DNA of 44,679 nt from Dyella sp. ASV24 (lineage in GTDB: Bacteria; Pseudomonadota; Gammaproteobacteria; Xanthomonadales; Rhodanobacteraceae). The DNA is taken from positions 1-44,679 of the forward strand of contig NZ_JAELTQ010000024.1 in NCBI RefSeq assembly GCF_016428905.1. Reading direction: 5' to 3'. This document shows, in pieces, positions 24,211 through 33,322 of this stretch (its first letter is position 1; the number at the start of each line of letters is the position of its first letter). A program made the position numbers and the translations under genes. Below the pieces are notes generated by a model. That model saw nothing but the letters and a program-made list of their open reading frames with translations, had not been told where the DNA came from and ran no database searches.

Positions 24211-24729
24211 ATGACGCACCCCATCATCAATATCGCCGACGTCGAACTGCAGCCCTTCCCGCCCGGCATGGGCCCCACCGGGGACACCGCCGAGCGGTTC
24301 GAAGCACGCATGGGCCGCTTCTCCATGCAGATTGGCGCGCAGAAGCTGGGCTACAACATCACCGCCGTGCCTCCTGGAAAGCGCGGCTTTCCGCTGCACA
24401 ACCATCGCTTCAACGAGGAGATGTTCTTCATCCTCGAAGGCAGCGGCGAGGTGCGCATCGGCGATCAGCGTTACCCGATCCGCGCGGGCGACGTGATTGC
24501 CTGCCCGCCGGGCGGCCCTGAGAAGGCGCACCAGATCATCAACACCGGCACGACGGAAATGCGCTATCTCGCCGTGAGCACGAAAGAAACGCCCGAGATC
24601 TGCGATTACCCGGATACCGGCAAGGTTGGCATCCTCGCCGAATACCCGCCCGCCGCCGATGGTTCACCCCAAGGTTTCAGGCTGGTGACGCGCGCGGACA
24701 TGCAGGTCGGCTACTGGGAAGGCGAGTAA
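24211..24729 (+). CDS. Cupin-domain protein
   Basis: This 172-residue protein has a single cupin barrel with the metal-binding first motif G(X)5HXH...E at H63, H65 and E70 (PLHNHRFNEEMFFILEG) and the second motif GDVIACPPGGPEKAHQIIN. Cupins of this size are often metal-dependent dioxygenases, isomerases or sensors. ATG 24211 lies 22 bases after the VOC gene stop; the ORF extension to 24085 overlaps that gene. Its role in the liu operon is not evident. Confidence 0.9.
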   Translation: MTHPIINIADVELQPFPPGMGPTGDTAERFEARMGRFSMQIGAQKLGYNITAVPPGKRGFPLHNHRFNEEMFFILEGSGEVRIGDQRYPIRAGDVIACPPGGPEKAHQIINTGTTEMRYLAVSTKETPEICDYPDTGKVGILAEYPPAADGSPQGFRLVTRADMQVGYWEGE

Positions 24730-24827
24730 CGCCAACCGGCTCCAGCGCGTCTCATGCTGCGCTGCGCATCGGCGGCAGCGCGGCAATCTGCTAGTTTTGT
24801 CAGCTTCGCACCGTCCCCGGAAGCCGC

Positions 24828-26816
24828 ATGTTCGAGCGCGTACTCATTGCCAACCGCGGCGAGATCGCCTGCCGCGTCATTCGCACCTGCCGCCGCCTCG
24901 GCATCCACACCATCGCGGTGTATTCGGAGGCCGACGCCCATGCGCAGCATGTGCGGCTGGCCGATGAGGCATGGCCGATCGGCGGCCCACGCCCGACGGA
25001 GTCCTACCTGCGCGGCGACGTGATCCTGGATGTGGCGCGCAAAAGCGGCGCGCAGGCGATTCACCCCGGGTATGGCTTCCTGTCCGAGAACACCGCCTTT
25101 GCACGCGCTTGTACCGAGGCCGGCATCGTGTTTATCGGCCCGCGTCCGGAAAGCATCGACGCCATGGGTTCCAAGGCGGCGGCCAAAGCGCTGATGGAAA
25201 AGCACGACGTGCCGCTGGTGCCCGGCTACCACGGCGCGGACCAGTCCGACGAGGTGCTCGCCGAACAAGCGCGCCGCACGGGTTTCCCGTTGATGATCAA
25301 GGCCGCGTCCGGTGGCGGCGGCAAGGGTATGCGCATTGTGCGCAGCGAGGCGGAATTCGCCGCTGCGCTCGCCTCCGCGCAACGCGAAGCGGCCAGTTCG
25401 TTTGGTGACACGCGAGTCATCCTCGAACGCTACGTCGAACATCCGCGCCACATCGAGTTCCAGGTGTTTGGCGACACCCAAGGCAACGTTATCCATCTCA
25501 ATGAGCGCGAATGCTCCGCGCAGCGCCGTTATCAGAAGGTGCTGGAGGAAACGCCCTCACCCTTCCTGGACGACGCGCGTCGCGCGGCGATGGGCGCCGC
25601 CGCCGTGGCCGCTGCGAAGGCAGTGAACTACGTCGGCGCAGGCACGGTGGAATTCATCGTTGGCCAGAACGGCGAATTCTTCTTCATGGAGATGAACACG
25701 CGCCTGCAAGTGGAGCACCCGGTCACCGAGGAAACACTCGGGCTGGACCTGGTGGAGTGGCAGCTGCACGTAGCCGCCGGCCACCCCCTGCCGCTCGCAC
25801 AGGAACAGATCAAGGCACACGGCCACGCTATCGAAGTGCGCCTGTACGCCGAAGACCCGGATCAGAATTTCCTGCCCGGCTCGGGCAAGCTGATCAAGTT
25901 GCGTCTGCCCTCGCCTTCACGCCATGTGCGCCTGGACGGCGGCGTGATCGAAGGCGACACCGTCACGATCTTCTACGACCCGATGATCGCCAAGCTCATC
26001 GCTTGGGACGTGGATCGCCCGCAGGCGCTGCAACGCTTGCGCGATGCACTGATGGCGAGCGAGATCGTCGGGCCGAAATCCAATATTGCGTTCCTTGAAC
26101 GCTTGTCGCGCCATCCCGTAGTGGTCGAGGGCCGCATCGATACCGGCTACCTCGATCGCCATCTGGACCAATTCCTAGCGGGCGACGCGGCGCCGCAGGC
26201 ACGCAACCTTTTTGCGGCCGCCATCGCTGCGCTGATCCACGACGAACGCAACGTCAAGGCGAACGCCACGGATCCGCACTCACCATGGGCCCGTGCAGAT
26301 GCGTGGCGCGTGGGCCATGCCGGCAAGCGCATCGTGGCGCTGTCGCTGCATGGTCAACGCCACGAAGTCGAAGCGTATGGTCATGACGGTAATTACCTGC
26401 TCCGTCATGGCGACACCACCTGCGAGATACAGGGTGCGCGGCTTGGCGACGACGCACTCAGCGCGCGCTTCGACGGTGAATCCCTCCGCATACCGGTGCT
26501 TACCGACACCTCGCGCGTGACCGTTCATGACGCGCAGGGTTATCGCCACGTGTTCGAACGCGCGGCCGCGTTTGCGTGGGAATCGAAGGATGCCGCAGGC
26601 GGCAACCAGATCATTGCGCCCATGCCCGGCCGTATCGTGTTGGTGAAGGCAAGCGCAGGCGACACGGTAGAAGAAGGCCAGGAACTGTTGGTGATGGAAG
26701 CCATGAAGATGGAGCTGGCGCTGAAGGCGCCCCGCGCCGGCAGCATCGCGAGCATCCATGCGGCGCAGGGTGACTTCGTGGAAGCCGATACCGTGCTTCT
26801 ACGTTTCGCCGACTGA
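24828..26816 (+). CDS. liuD: Methylcrotonyl-CoA carboxylase, biotin-containing (alpha) subunit
   Basis: This 662-residue subunit carries biotin carboxylase and biotin carrier functions. The N-terminal domain starts FERVLIANRGEIACRVIRT. The ATP-grasp domain shows SGGGGKGM at 161-168 and EMNTRLQVEHPVTE. The C-terminal biotinyl domain has EAMKMEL with K627 as biotinylation site. The middle region fits the BT domain that links alpha and beta subunits. It works with LiuB to carboxylate 3-methylcrotonyl-CoA. It belongs to the liuC-VOC-cupin-liuD group, with a 98-base gap from the cupin gene. Confidence 0.96.
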   Translation: MFERVLIANRGEIACRVIRTCRRLGIHTIAVYSEADAHAQHVRLADEAWPIGGPRPTESYLRGDVILDVARKSGAQAIHPGYGFLSENTAFARACTEAGIVFIGPRPESIDAMGSKAAAKALMEKHDVPLVPGYHGADQSDEVLAEQARRTGFPLMIKAASGGGGKGMRIVRSEAEFAAALASAQREAASSFGDTRVILERYVEHPRHIEFQVFGDTQGNVIHLNERECSAQRRYQKVLEETPSPFLDDARRAAMGAAAVAAAKAVNYVGAGTVEFIVGQNGEFFFMEMNTRLQVEHPVTEETLGLDLVEWQLHVAAGHPLPLAQEQIKAHGHAIEVRLYAEDPDQNFLPGSGKLIKLRLPSPSRHVRLDGGVIEGDTVTIFYDPMIAKLIAWDVDRPQALQRLRDALMASEIVGPKSNIAFLERLSRHPVVVEGRIDTGYLDRHLDQFLAGDAAPQARNLFAAAIAALIHDERNVKANATDPHSPWARADAWRVGHAGKRIVALSLHGQRHEVEAYGHDGNYLLRHGDTTCEIQGARLGDDALSARFDGESLRIPVLTDTSRVTVHDAQGYRHVFERAAAFAWESKDAAGGNQIIAPMPGRIVLVKASAGDTVEEGQELLVMEAMKMELALKAPRAGSIASIHAAQGDFVEADTVLLRFAD

Positions 26817-26917
26817 CGCGCACCATCCCCGCGGCGCAACGGATGCCGCCTGCGGGGAATCACCTCGGCACATCAAGGCCACTCAAAACCTCATCGTCCT
26901 AAAGGGAGTTTCGACGA

Positions 26918-27877
26918 ATGTTCAACAAGAGAGTCCGCGCGGTTGGCCTGTGGATACCGGTTCTGGCGTTGGGCATGGCGGCATCCGCGCATGCGGATGA
27001 CAAACCGGCCCTGCCGACCATCGCCAGCACCACCCTGACCGATCGCCAGCAAAGCGCGACGACAGTGATCACGATCGTCGAGGGCGCCAAGGTCGATGGC
27101 AAGCGCGCCATCCGCTATCACGTGGTGTACGACTCAGCATCGAGCTGCCACGCCGTTCTCGATGGCACGGCGACATTCTTCTCGGAAACCGACGAATCGG
27201 GCGACACCTCCGAGGCTCTGCCCAATGGCGAATGGGCGACAACGCATCAATTCCATGACAACGGGGTCAATGGCTTGGTGAAGCTGGGCGTGGACGTCGA
27301 TGCGGCGCATCCGCGATTCGTCGACTTCGCGCTGGAGCATCCGTCCACCGCGCTGCCCAAGTGCATCGGACCGGCGGGGCTGGTCTTCAACGTGTTCGCT
27401 GAGCGGTCGGACCCTACCAGCCCGCTGTACAAGATCCGGGGTAAAACCGCAGCCACTTATCACAACGTCGTCTACGACTACATGGTGGATTATCCCGACG
27501 AACTTCTGGTTCCGGGCACCGAATCAGCATCGGGTGATGGGCTGGATTTCGCACCGAAATCCGGCAAGGCGGACATCGCTGCATGGGGCAAGTACGCCTC
27601 GCCAGATGACACGCGGGCCAGCCTGCTGCACGACGATGAAACGGATTGCGCGCCCGGCAAGGTGTCGTATGAGGTGAACAAACCCACCTTCATCGCTTTC
27701 TCCTGCCTGACGCCGAAGGGTCGCATCGTGTACGAGAAAATGGCGATCCACAACGACGTATATGCAGCGCTGCGATTCGAGTATGACGCTGCGGATCAGG
27801 CCACGTGGGGACCGGTGATCAAGCAGATGGCAGATTCGCTGCGCATCGGACCCGACCCCCAGCCAGCAAAAGACTGA
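26918..27877 (+). CDS. Exported protein of unknown function
   Basis: This 319-residue protein has a signal peptide (VGLWIPVLALGMAASAHA, cleavage near residue 26). The mature part has about four Cys (one near YDSASSCHAV, one near LPKCIGP, two in the last third), which could form periplasmic disulphides. No family, membrane segment or catalytic motif was recognised. AAAGGGAG lies upstream of ATG 26918. It is the first of three exported proteins between liuD and liuE. Its link to leucine metabolism is only positional. Confidence 0.8.
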   Translation: MFNKRVRAVGLWIPVLALGMAASAHADDKPALPTIASTTLTDRQQSATTVITIVEGAKVDGKRAIRYHVVYDSASSCHAVLDGTATFFSETDESGDTSEALPNGEWATTHQFHDNGVNGLVKLGVDVDAAHPRFVDFALEHPSTALPKCIGPAGLVFNVFAERSDPTSPLYKIRGKTAATYHNVVYDYMVDYPDELLVPGTESASGDGLDFAPKSGKADIAAWGKYASPDDTRASLLHDDETDCAPGKVSYEVNKPTFIAFSCLTPKGRIVYEKMAIHNDVYAALRFEYDAADQATWGPVIKQMADSLRIGPDPQPAKD

Positions 27878-27989
27878 AGCGCCGCACATTCGTGCGGTCG
27901 GGTCAGCCCGCAGTCACACATACGAAGAATCTTGCGAGTACAAATGGCGCGCTGCCCACGAGGCAGCCCCACTTCAAGGACGACTCACG

Positions 27990-28934
27990 ATGTCACGCAC
28001 GACCCTACTGCTCGGCCTGCTGTTCGCCACCACTACCTTTGCCACCCACGCTGAAGACGTAACCGGCAGCAAAGACCATCCCTTGCTGAGTCGCTTCACC
28101 GGCGCCGAGATCAAAAGCTACAAGCAGTCCGATTACGACGAAGCCGAGCTGCCCAACGCCCCCATCGCGGCAAAGGACAGCAAGATGATGACAATCGAAG
28201 GCCGCGTCACGCGCATCGGCTATCGCATCGATGGCAGTCATTCGCTGCTGGAAATCAGCCGCAACTACGAACAAGCTCTCGCTGCTGGCAAATTCCAGAC
28301 CGTGTACAGCTGCAAGGGCCAGGCGTGCGGCGCGGAGTTCAGTAACGTCATTGTGATTTCGGGCCGCGTCATGCCGGTGGCGTTTCCGTCCTCGTTCAAC
28401 GACAAGCAACGGGCCGTGTTGGCCAAGCGCAGCGGTCCCGATGGCGACACGTGGGCCTTCATCTACCTGATGGACGACACCGATTCCAACAAGGCCAACT
28501 ACGTCTACGAGGAAATCGTCGAGCCCAAGCCCATGGCAACGGGTCAGGTAAAGGTGCTCGATGCCAAGAGCATGCAGAACGCCCTGAACAGCGACGGCAA
28601 GGTCGCGCTCTATGGCATCTACTTCGACACCGACAAGGCCGAGGTCAAACCCGAATCGAAGCCCGAGCTGACGGAGATGGCGAAGCTGCTCAACGACAAT
28701 CCCAAGCTCAAGGTGTACATCGTGGGCCACACGGATAACCAAGGGCAGTTCCCGCACAATCTTGATCTGGCCCAGCATCGCGCCGACGCAGTGGCCAAGG
28801 CACTGGCCGCCGACTACAAGGTGCCCGCCGCACGCATGGCAGCCAAGAGCGTGGCCTCACTGACACCCGTCGCCAGCAATGCCGACGATGCAGGTCGCGC
28901 CAAAAACCGTCGCGTGGAGCTGGTCGTCCAGTAA
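27990..28934 (+). CDS. OmpA-family outer-membrane-associated protein with DUF4892-like N-terminus
   Basis: This 314-residue protein has a signal peptide (ending near ATHAE, residue 22). The N-terminal part opens GSKDHPLLSRFTGAEIKSY, like DUF4892 proteins. The C-terminal OmpA peptidoglycan-binding domain (about 198-314) has IYFDTDKAEVKPESKPELTEM, VGHTDNQG and RAKNRRVELVVQ. Two Cys (YSCKGQAC) lie near residue 110. The OmpA domain would anchor it to peptidoglycan. It has no large barrel, so it is probably periplasmic or lipid-free. It is second of the exported trio between liuD and liuE. Confidence 0.88.
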   Translation: MSRTTLLLGLLFATTTFATHAEDVTGSKDHPLLSRFTGAEIKSYKQSDYDEAELPNAPIAAKDSKMMTIEGRVTRIGYRIDGSHSLLEISRNYEQALAAGKFQTVYSCKGQACGAEFSNVIVISGRVMPVAFPSSFNDKQRAVLAKRSGPDGDTWAFIYLMDDTDSNKANYVYEEIVEPKPMATGQVKVLDAKSMQNALNSDGKVALYGIYFDTDKAEVKPESKPELTEMAKLLNDNPKLKVYIVGHTDNQGQFPHNLDLAQHRADAVAKALAADYKVPAARMAAKSVASLTPVASNADDAGRAKNRRVELVVQ

Positions 28935-28945
28935 TGCCCGCCTAA

Positions 28946-28966
28946 CGCCGCGCGAAATCCGCGGCG
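28946..28966 (+). terminator. Weak hairpin after the OmpA-family gene
   Basis: A 7-bp GC stem (28946-28952 with 28960-28966) with a 7-base loop is followed by CTCTTTC. The tail is too poor in T for a strong terminator. It may give partial termination before the lipoprotein gene. Confidence 0.4.
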
Positions 28967-28993
28967 CTCTTTCAGCTCAGCAAGGAATGCACC

Positions 28994-29725
28994 ATGCGTA
29001 AGACACTCAGCTCGCCGTTGTTGCGGCGGCTTCCGGTGCTATTTGCCGTCACCCTGCTGCTTGCCGCGTGCGGTGAGCCGACGAATGACCACGCCGCGGC
29101 GGCCGGCGCACCGGCGGACAACACTCAGGAATCGGCCGATACCGCAAACGCCAAGGAGCTCGCCGAATCCACAGCCAAATGCGAAAGCAATACGCTAACC
29201 AAGGCGATGCCACCCAAGTCCGCTGTCGGCGGACTGCCCTTCTGGTATTGGAATTGCTCGTTCAACACGCTTGGCGCCGTTTACGGTACGGATGGCGGCC
29301 AGCAGATGGAAATCACACTCACCGACACACGCTCGCCCGAGCTCGACAAACAACCGGCGATCATGGTGGAGACGATCAAGCAAGCGTCCGACGGAACGCG
29401 CTCCTTGACACAACTCAGCGTGCAGAATTACGTAGAAACCCGCAAATTGATGGAACAGCAACCGTCAACGCTGGAAGTCATTGGCGGCCCGGACTATATG
29501 CCGATCATTGAAACCGGTCCTGCGGGCGAACCGATCGTCATCCACGTCGGCGCCAAGATCAGTCCCAGTGAAGATGGCGTGTCGGCGCTGCTCAAGGACC
29601 GTTACGTCCTCGTGGTGCAGGCCAGGGACAAGGACGGCAGCCCGGTCATGGGAATGACCGCCCCTCAGGCGCAAGCGCTGTACGATCCTTACCTCAAGCA
29701 GATGCACCTGGACCTGCTTCAGTAA
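28994..29725 (+). CDS. Lipoprotein of unknown function
   Basis: This 243-residue protein has a lipoprotein signal peptide, with hydrophobic core VLFAVTLLLAAC and lipobox LAAC (Cys at about residue 26). The following stretch is Ala/Asp/Glu-rich and disordered. The folded part starts around 65 and contains two Cys and a WYWNC motif. No family was recognised. Residue +2 after the Cys is Gly, so retention in the inner membrane by Asp is not indicated and an outer-membrane location is likely. It closes the exported trio before liuE. Confidence 0.82.
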   Translation: MRKTLSSPLLRRLPVLFAVTLLLAACGEPTNDHAAAAGAPADNTQESADTANAKELAESTAKCESNTLTKAMPPKSAVGGLPFWYWNCSFNTLGAVYGTDGGQQMEITLTDTRSPELDKQPAIMVETIKQASDGTRSLTQLSVQNYVETRKLMEQQPSTLEVIGGPDYMPIIETGPAGEPIVIHVGAKISPSEDGVSALLKDRYVLVVQARDKDGSPVMGMTAPQAQALYDPYLKQMHLDLLQ

Positions 29726-29733
29726 CAGCGCGG

Positions 29734-29755
29734 AGGCGGGCCGTTGCGCCCGCCT
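29734..29755 (+). terminator. Weak hairpin between lipoprotein gene and liuE
   Basis: An 8-bp stem (29734-29741 with 29748-29755) has a 6-base loop and the tail TCTGCG. There is no T-run, so efficiency is doubtful, and liuE may share the transcript. Confidence 0.35.
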
Positions 29756-29786
29756 TCTGCGACACGAACGCGCTATGCTCGCGGGC

Positions 29787-30686
29787 ATGAATACCAGCAA
29801 CCATGTCCGCATCGTCGAAGTCGGTGCACGCGACGGCCTGCAGAACGAGAAGACCCTGCTGCCCGCCGACGTGAAAATCGCGTTGATCGACCGTCTTTCC
29901 AGCACGGGTCTGAAAACCATCGAAGCCACCAGCTTCGTCAGCCCCAAATGGGTACCACAGCTGGCCGACGCCGCCGAGGTCTTTCAAGGTATCCGCAAGG
30001 TGCCCGGCGTGAGCTACCCCGTGCTGGTCCCCAACGAGCAAGGCTATGACCGTGCGCGCGCCGTCGGTGTCACCGAGATCGCCGTGTTCACCGCGGCATC
30101 GGAAGCCTTCAATCAAAAGAATATCAACGCGTCGATCGACGAGTCGATCGAACGCTTCCTCCCGGTGATGAAGCGCGCGCAGGAAGACGGTGTGAAGGTG
30201 CGTGGCTATGTCTCCACCGTGCTGGGTTGCCCGTACCAGGGCGAAGTGGCGGTAAGCGACGTGGTACGCGTGGCCCGCCGCCTGCACGAAGTCGGCTGCT
30301 ACGAGGTGTCGCTCGGTGACACCATCGGCGTCGGCACACCCGCCAAGGCGCGCGCCATGCTCAAGGCCGTGTCCGCGGAAGTGCCCATGTCCGCGCTGGC
30401 TGTACATTTCCACGATACCTACGGGCAGGCGCTGGCCAATATCCTCGCCTGCCTTGAGGAAGGCGTGCGCGTGGTCGACAGTGCCGTCTCCGGTACGGGC
30501 GGTTGTCCTTACGCCAAGGGCGCCACCGGCAACGTGGCCAGCGAAGACGTGGTCTATATGCTGCATGGGCTTGGCATGGAAACGGGCATCGACCTGGATA
30601 TCCTTGTTGCCACCGGTGCGTGGCTGGCTGGCCAGTTGCACAAGGAAACGGCCAGCCGGGTGACTCGCGCGCTTACGGCCGCCTGA
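29787..30686 (+). CDS. liuE: Hydroxymethylglutaryl-CoA lyase
   Basis: This 299-residue TIM-barrel lyase splits HMG-CoA to acetyl-CoA and acetoacetate, the last step of the leucine branch. Diagnostic parts are VEVGARDGLQNEK (metal and substrate site), LGDTIGVGTP, HFHDTYGQALAN and the Cys loop TGGCPYAKGATGN with the catalytic Cys. ATG 29787 was preferred over ATG 29775 because it matches the usual short N-terminus; neither has a clear ribosome binding site. It ends the liu segment and is followed by a strong terminator. Confidence 0.95.
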   Translation: MNTSNHVRIVEVGARDGLQNEKTLLPADVKIALIDRLSSTGLKTIEATSFVSPKWVPQLADAAEVFQGIRKVPGVSYPVLVPNEQGYDRARAVGVTEIAVFTAASEAFNQKNINASIDESIERFLPVMKRAQEDGVKVRGYVSTVLGCPYQGEVAVSDVVRVARRLHEVGCYEVSLGDTIGVGTPAKARAMLKAVSAEVPMSALAVHFHDTYGQALANILACLEEGVRVVDSAVSGTGGCPYAKGATGNVASEDVVYMLHGLGMETGIDLDILVATGAWLAGQLHKETASRVTRALTAA

Positions 30687-30733
30687 TCCGCCCGGCGCTG
30701 GCATCCCAGCGCCCTCCCCTGTCCGTATTCACT

Positions 30734-30770
30734 CCCGCCCGGGGCCGCTTCGTCGCCCCGGGCGGGTTTT
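30734..30770 (+). terminator. Strong intrinsic terminator after liuE
   Basis: An 11-bp GC stem (30734-30744 with 30756-30766) with an 11-base loop is followed by TTTT. It lies 48 bases after the liuE stop and marks the end of the liu transcript. Confidence 0.87.
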
Positions 30771-30848
30771 CGTCGAAAAGCGCGGGCGGGCGCCGAACGG
30801 GCTGGTTATTCTTCGGCGCATCCCATCCAAACCAAGGGTGCTGTCGCA

Positions 30849-32108
30849 ATGAAGAGCTTTATGTTCGTGGCACGCCTCGTCGTGTTCTGGTTCTTCGTGC
30901 TGCTGTTCGCGGCATTGCTGCTCGGCAACAGCCCGATGTTCCGTTACCGCGACACGGCGCCCATGTTCGTCCTGGTGATATTCATCGCGCTGCTCATGGT
31001 GGTGACCAGTGCAGTGACGCACCTGCGCCGCGTGCGGCTGATCGCCGGCCATCTCGACGACAGCACGATGGGCAATCGTCAGCGCCGCCAGATTGAGATT
31101 CCCTTCGAAGCAGGCGAAGCTTTCGATCTGCTCGATGCCGCCATCCGTGAACTGCCGCGCACGGAAGACGTGGAAAGCGCTCGCGATAGCCTGCAGGTTC
31201 GGGCCAAGGTGCAGCGCCCCAAGCCCTATGGCGCGCAGAACCCGTTTGGACGGCTTGATCCGTCCCGGTGGTTCGGCCACTTGCGTAACCAGATCTTCGC
31301 CACAGTCACGCCCGGCGACGGTATTGGCAGCGTCACCCTGATCTGCGAACCCGAGGCCGGCGCATGGAGCGACTGGTTCCGGGTGGATGACGGCACCAAC
31401 CTGGAGAATGCCGAAGGCATCACCCGCGCCATCACGCGCCGCATTGCCGAAAAACGCCGCAACGAGCAGATGCGCGCCCGCCAGACGGAGAACGAGAAAG
31501 AGCGCACCGTCGCGCGCCTCAACCTTCTTCACGCACAGGTGGAACCACACTTTCTCTACAACACGCTGGCCAGCGCGCAGTACCTGACGCGCACCGATCC
31601 GCAGCAGGCGGACCACATGCTGGGCCACCTGATCCACTACCTGCGCCACTCCCTGCCCCAACGCGACGACGCCTTGTCCACGCTCGGCGACGAACTGGAA
31701 CGCACGCGCGCGTACCTTGAAATCATGCGTCTGCGCATGGGTCCACGCCTTTCGCTGCAGATCGACGTGCCGGACACCCTGCGTGCCATCGCCATTCCGC
31801 CGATGATGCTGCAGACGCTGGTGGAGAACGCGATCAAGCATGGCCTGGAACCCAAACCCGGCGGCGGTTCCGTATGGATCCTGGCGCGCCGCGACGACGA
31901 TGCCATCGCGATCACCGTGGCGGACGACGGCCGCGGCTTCAACGAGGCGGGTGGTGGCACCGGCATCGGCCTGAAGAACGTGCGCGAACGGCTCCGCCTG
32001 ATCTACGGCGCGGATGCATCGCTCTCCGTCGTGAGCAACGCACCTGAAGGCGTCGCCGCCACCATCACCGTGCCCCTGCGCACCGACACCCCGGACGCTG
32101 CGTCGTGA
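30849..32108 (+). CDS. LytS/YehU-type sensor histidine kinase
   Basis: This 419-residue kinase has two N-terminal transmembrane helices (about 7-26 and 39-56) with little periplasmic loop. A cytosolic part and coiled-coil-like helix (about 195-225) lead to the His_kinase motif HAQVEPHFLYNTL, with H234 as the phosphate acceptor. The HATPase domain follows, with LVENAIKHGL (N box), DDGRGF and GIGLKNVRERL (G boxes). The lack of an extracellular domain suggests sensing within the membrane or by other partners. It overlaps the response regulator gene by GTGA. Confidence 0.92.
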   Translation: MKSFMFVARLVVFWFFVLLFAALLLGNSPMFRYRDTAPMFVLVIFIALLMVVTSAVTHLRRVRLIAGHLDDSTMGNRQRRQIEIPFEAGEAFDLLDAAIRELPRTEDVESARDSLQVRAKVQRPKPYGAQNPFGRLDPSRWFGHLRNQIFATVTPGDGIGSVTLICEPEAGAWSDWFRVDDGTNLENAEGITRAITRRIAEKRRNEQMRARQTENEKERTVARLNLLHAQVEPHFLYNTLASAQYLTRTDPQQADHMLGHLIHYLRHSLPQRDDALSTLGDELERTRAYLEIMRLRMGPRLSLQIDVPDTLRAIAIPPMMLQTLVENAIKHGLEPKPGGGSVWILARRDDDAIAITVADDGRGFNEAGGGTGIGLKNVRERLRLIYGADASLSVVSNAPEGVAATITVPLRTDTPDAAS

Positions 32109-32869
32109 CCACTGCCATCCTTGCCGAAGACGAAGCCCTGCTGCGCACGGCCCTGCGTGACCTGCTGGCCCGTGTCTGGCCGGAGCTGCAGATTGTCGCT
32201 GAGTGCGAAGACGGTGCGAGTGCACTGGAAGCCATCGACGCACAGCGCCCTGACATCGCCTTCCTCGACATCCGCATGCCCGGGCTCAGTGGATTGGAAG
32301 TCGCTGCCGCGGCAGCGGAAGCCAGCCCGCACACGCAAGTCGTATTCACCACCGCCTACGATCAATACGCCATCGATGCCTTCGAGCGCGGCGCGGTGGA
32401 TTACCTGCTCAAGCCCATCACCGAAGCGCGGTTGACCGCCACCATGCAGCGCTTGCAGTCACGCGCTGCGCCGAAGGCCGCCGAGGCGGCACAGCTCTCT
32501 CAATTGCTGCGTGACGTGATGCTGCATTCCGGCACACGCTCCGAACCGCTCACCTGGATCACCGCCAGCAATGGCCGGGAAACACGCCTGATCATGGTGG
32601 ACGACGTGGCGTATTTCCGCGCCGACAACAAGTACACCGTCGCCATGACGGCCGAGGGCGAAGCGCTGCTGCGCAAGCCCATCCGTGAACTGGCCGCCAT
32701 GCTCGATCCCTCAGTGTTCAAGCAGATCCACCGCTCCACCATCGTCAACTTGCGTGCGGTCGCTTCCGTCGTACGCGACGACACGGGCAAAGGCACGCTG
32801 CGCCTGAAACAGCGGCCCGAGACGCTGGTGGTAAGCCAACCCTTCATGACGTTGTTCCGAAACATGTAG
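32105..32869 (+). CDS. LytTR-family response regulator
   Basis: This 254-residue regulator has a receiver domain with the acidic pair ED at 9-10, phosphoacceptor D55 (IAFLDIRMPG), T-loop FTTAYDQYA and DYLLKP lysine. A LytTR DNA-binding domain follows from about 150, with YFRADNKYTVAM and IHRSTIVNLRAVASV. Start is GTG 32105, overlapping the kinase stop. LytTR proteins bind direct repeats; no clear repeat was seen upstream of nearby genes. The kinase and regulator form a complete two-component system. Confidence 0.94.
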   Translation: MTTAILAEDEALLRTALRDLLARVWPELQIVAECEDGASALEAIDAQRPDIAFLDIRMPGLSGLEVAAAAAEASPHTQVVFTTAYDQYAIDAFERGAVDYLLKPITEARLTATMQRLQSRAAPKAAEAAQLSQLLRDVMLHSGTRSEPLTWITASNGRETRLIMVDDVAYFRADNKYTVAMTAEGEALLRKPIRELAAMLDPSVFKQIHRSTIVNLRAVASVVRDDTGKGTLRLKQRPETLVVSQPFMTLFRNM

Positions 32870-32905
32870 GCGGGCAAACGCCGCCGAGAATCGCGAGAGG
32901 TCGCC

Positions 32906-33280
32906 ATGGAAAAGCTGATTCTTCTGTTCTACCTGTTGTTGTCGCTTACCGGCTGCGAGCCGACTCGCAACGTCGACACGCATGAGGTCGTCAACGGCAT
33001 CGATCTGATCTACAGCAAGATCCAGATCACCGGCGAACTGGCTACGTTCCGCTGTGTGCGCAGCGAGAGCGGCGAATGCCACTACACGGTACTGCCTGGC
33101 TCGTGCGGCACCCGCCAGGTGAACTGCAAGCTACCCATCACCGTCTTCTCCATGCGCCAGGGCGATACGCTGTTGCTTACGCGCTTGCCCGAAGACTTTG
33201 CCAGTTGCGTCACCACCACGCCGGTCAACCCCAATGCCTGCGCCCGCCAGCTCGCCAGTGCGGCTCCCGCCACGCCGTGA
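32906..33280 (+). CDS. Small lipoprotein of unknown function
   Basis: This 124-residue protein has a lipoprotein signal peptide, LILLFYLLLSLTGC, with Cys at residue 17. The mature part has about seven further Cys, including CVRSESGECHYTVLPGSC, suggesting a disulphide-rich periplasmic fold. No family was recognised. It lies 36 bases after the response regulator gene, so it may share its transcript or be its target. Confidence 0.78.
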   Translation: MEKLILLFYLLLSLTGCEPTRNVDTHEVVNGIDLIYSKIQITGELATFRCVRSESGECHYTVLPGSCGTRQVNCKLPITVFSMRQGDTLLLTRLPEDFASCVTTTPVNPNACARQLASAAPATP

Positions 33281-33322
33281 ACTCGCCTTAGAATCAGGCG
33301 CATCGACGACGGGGAGTAGGCG

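Noticed and set aside
30729-32243. 504-codon minus-strand ORF
   Set aside because: It lies opposite the histidine kinase gene, with Arg/His/Gln-rich shadow composition and no family features.
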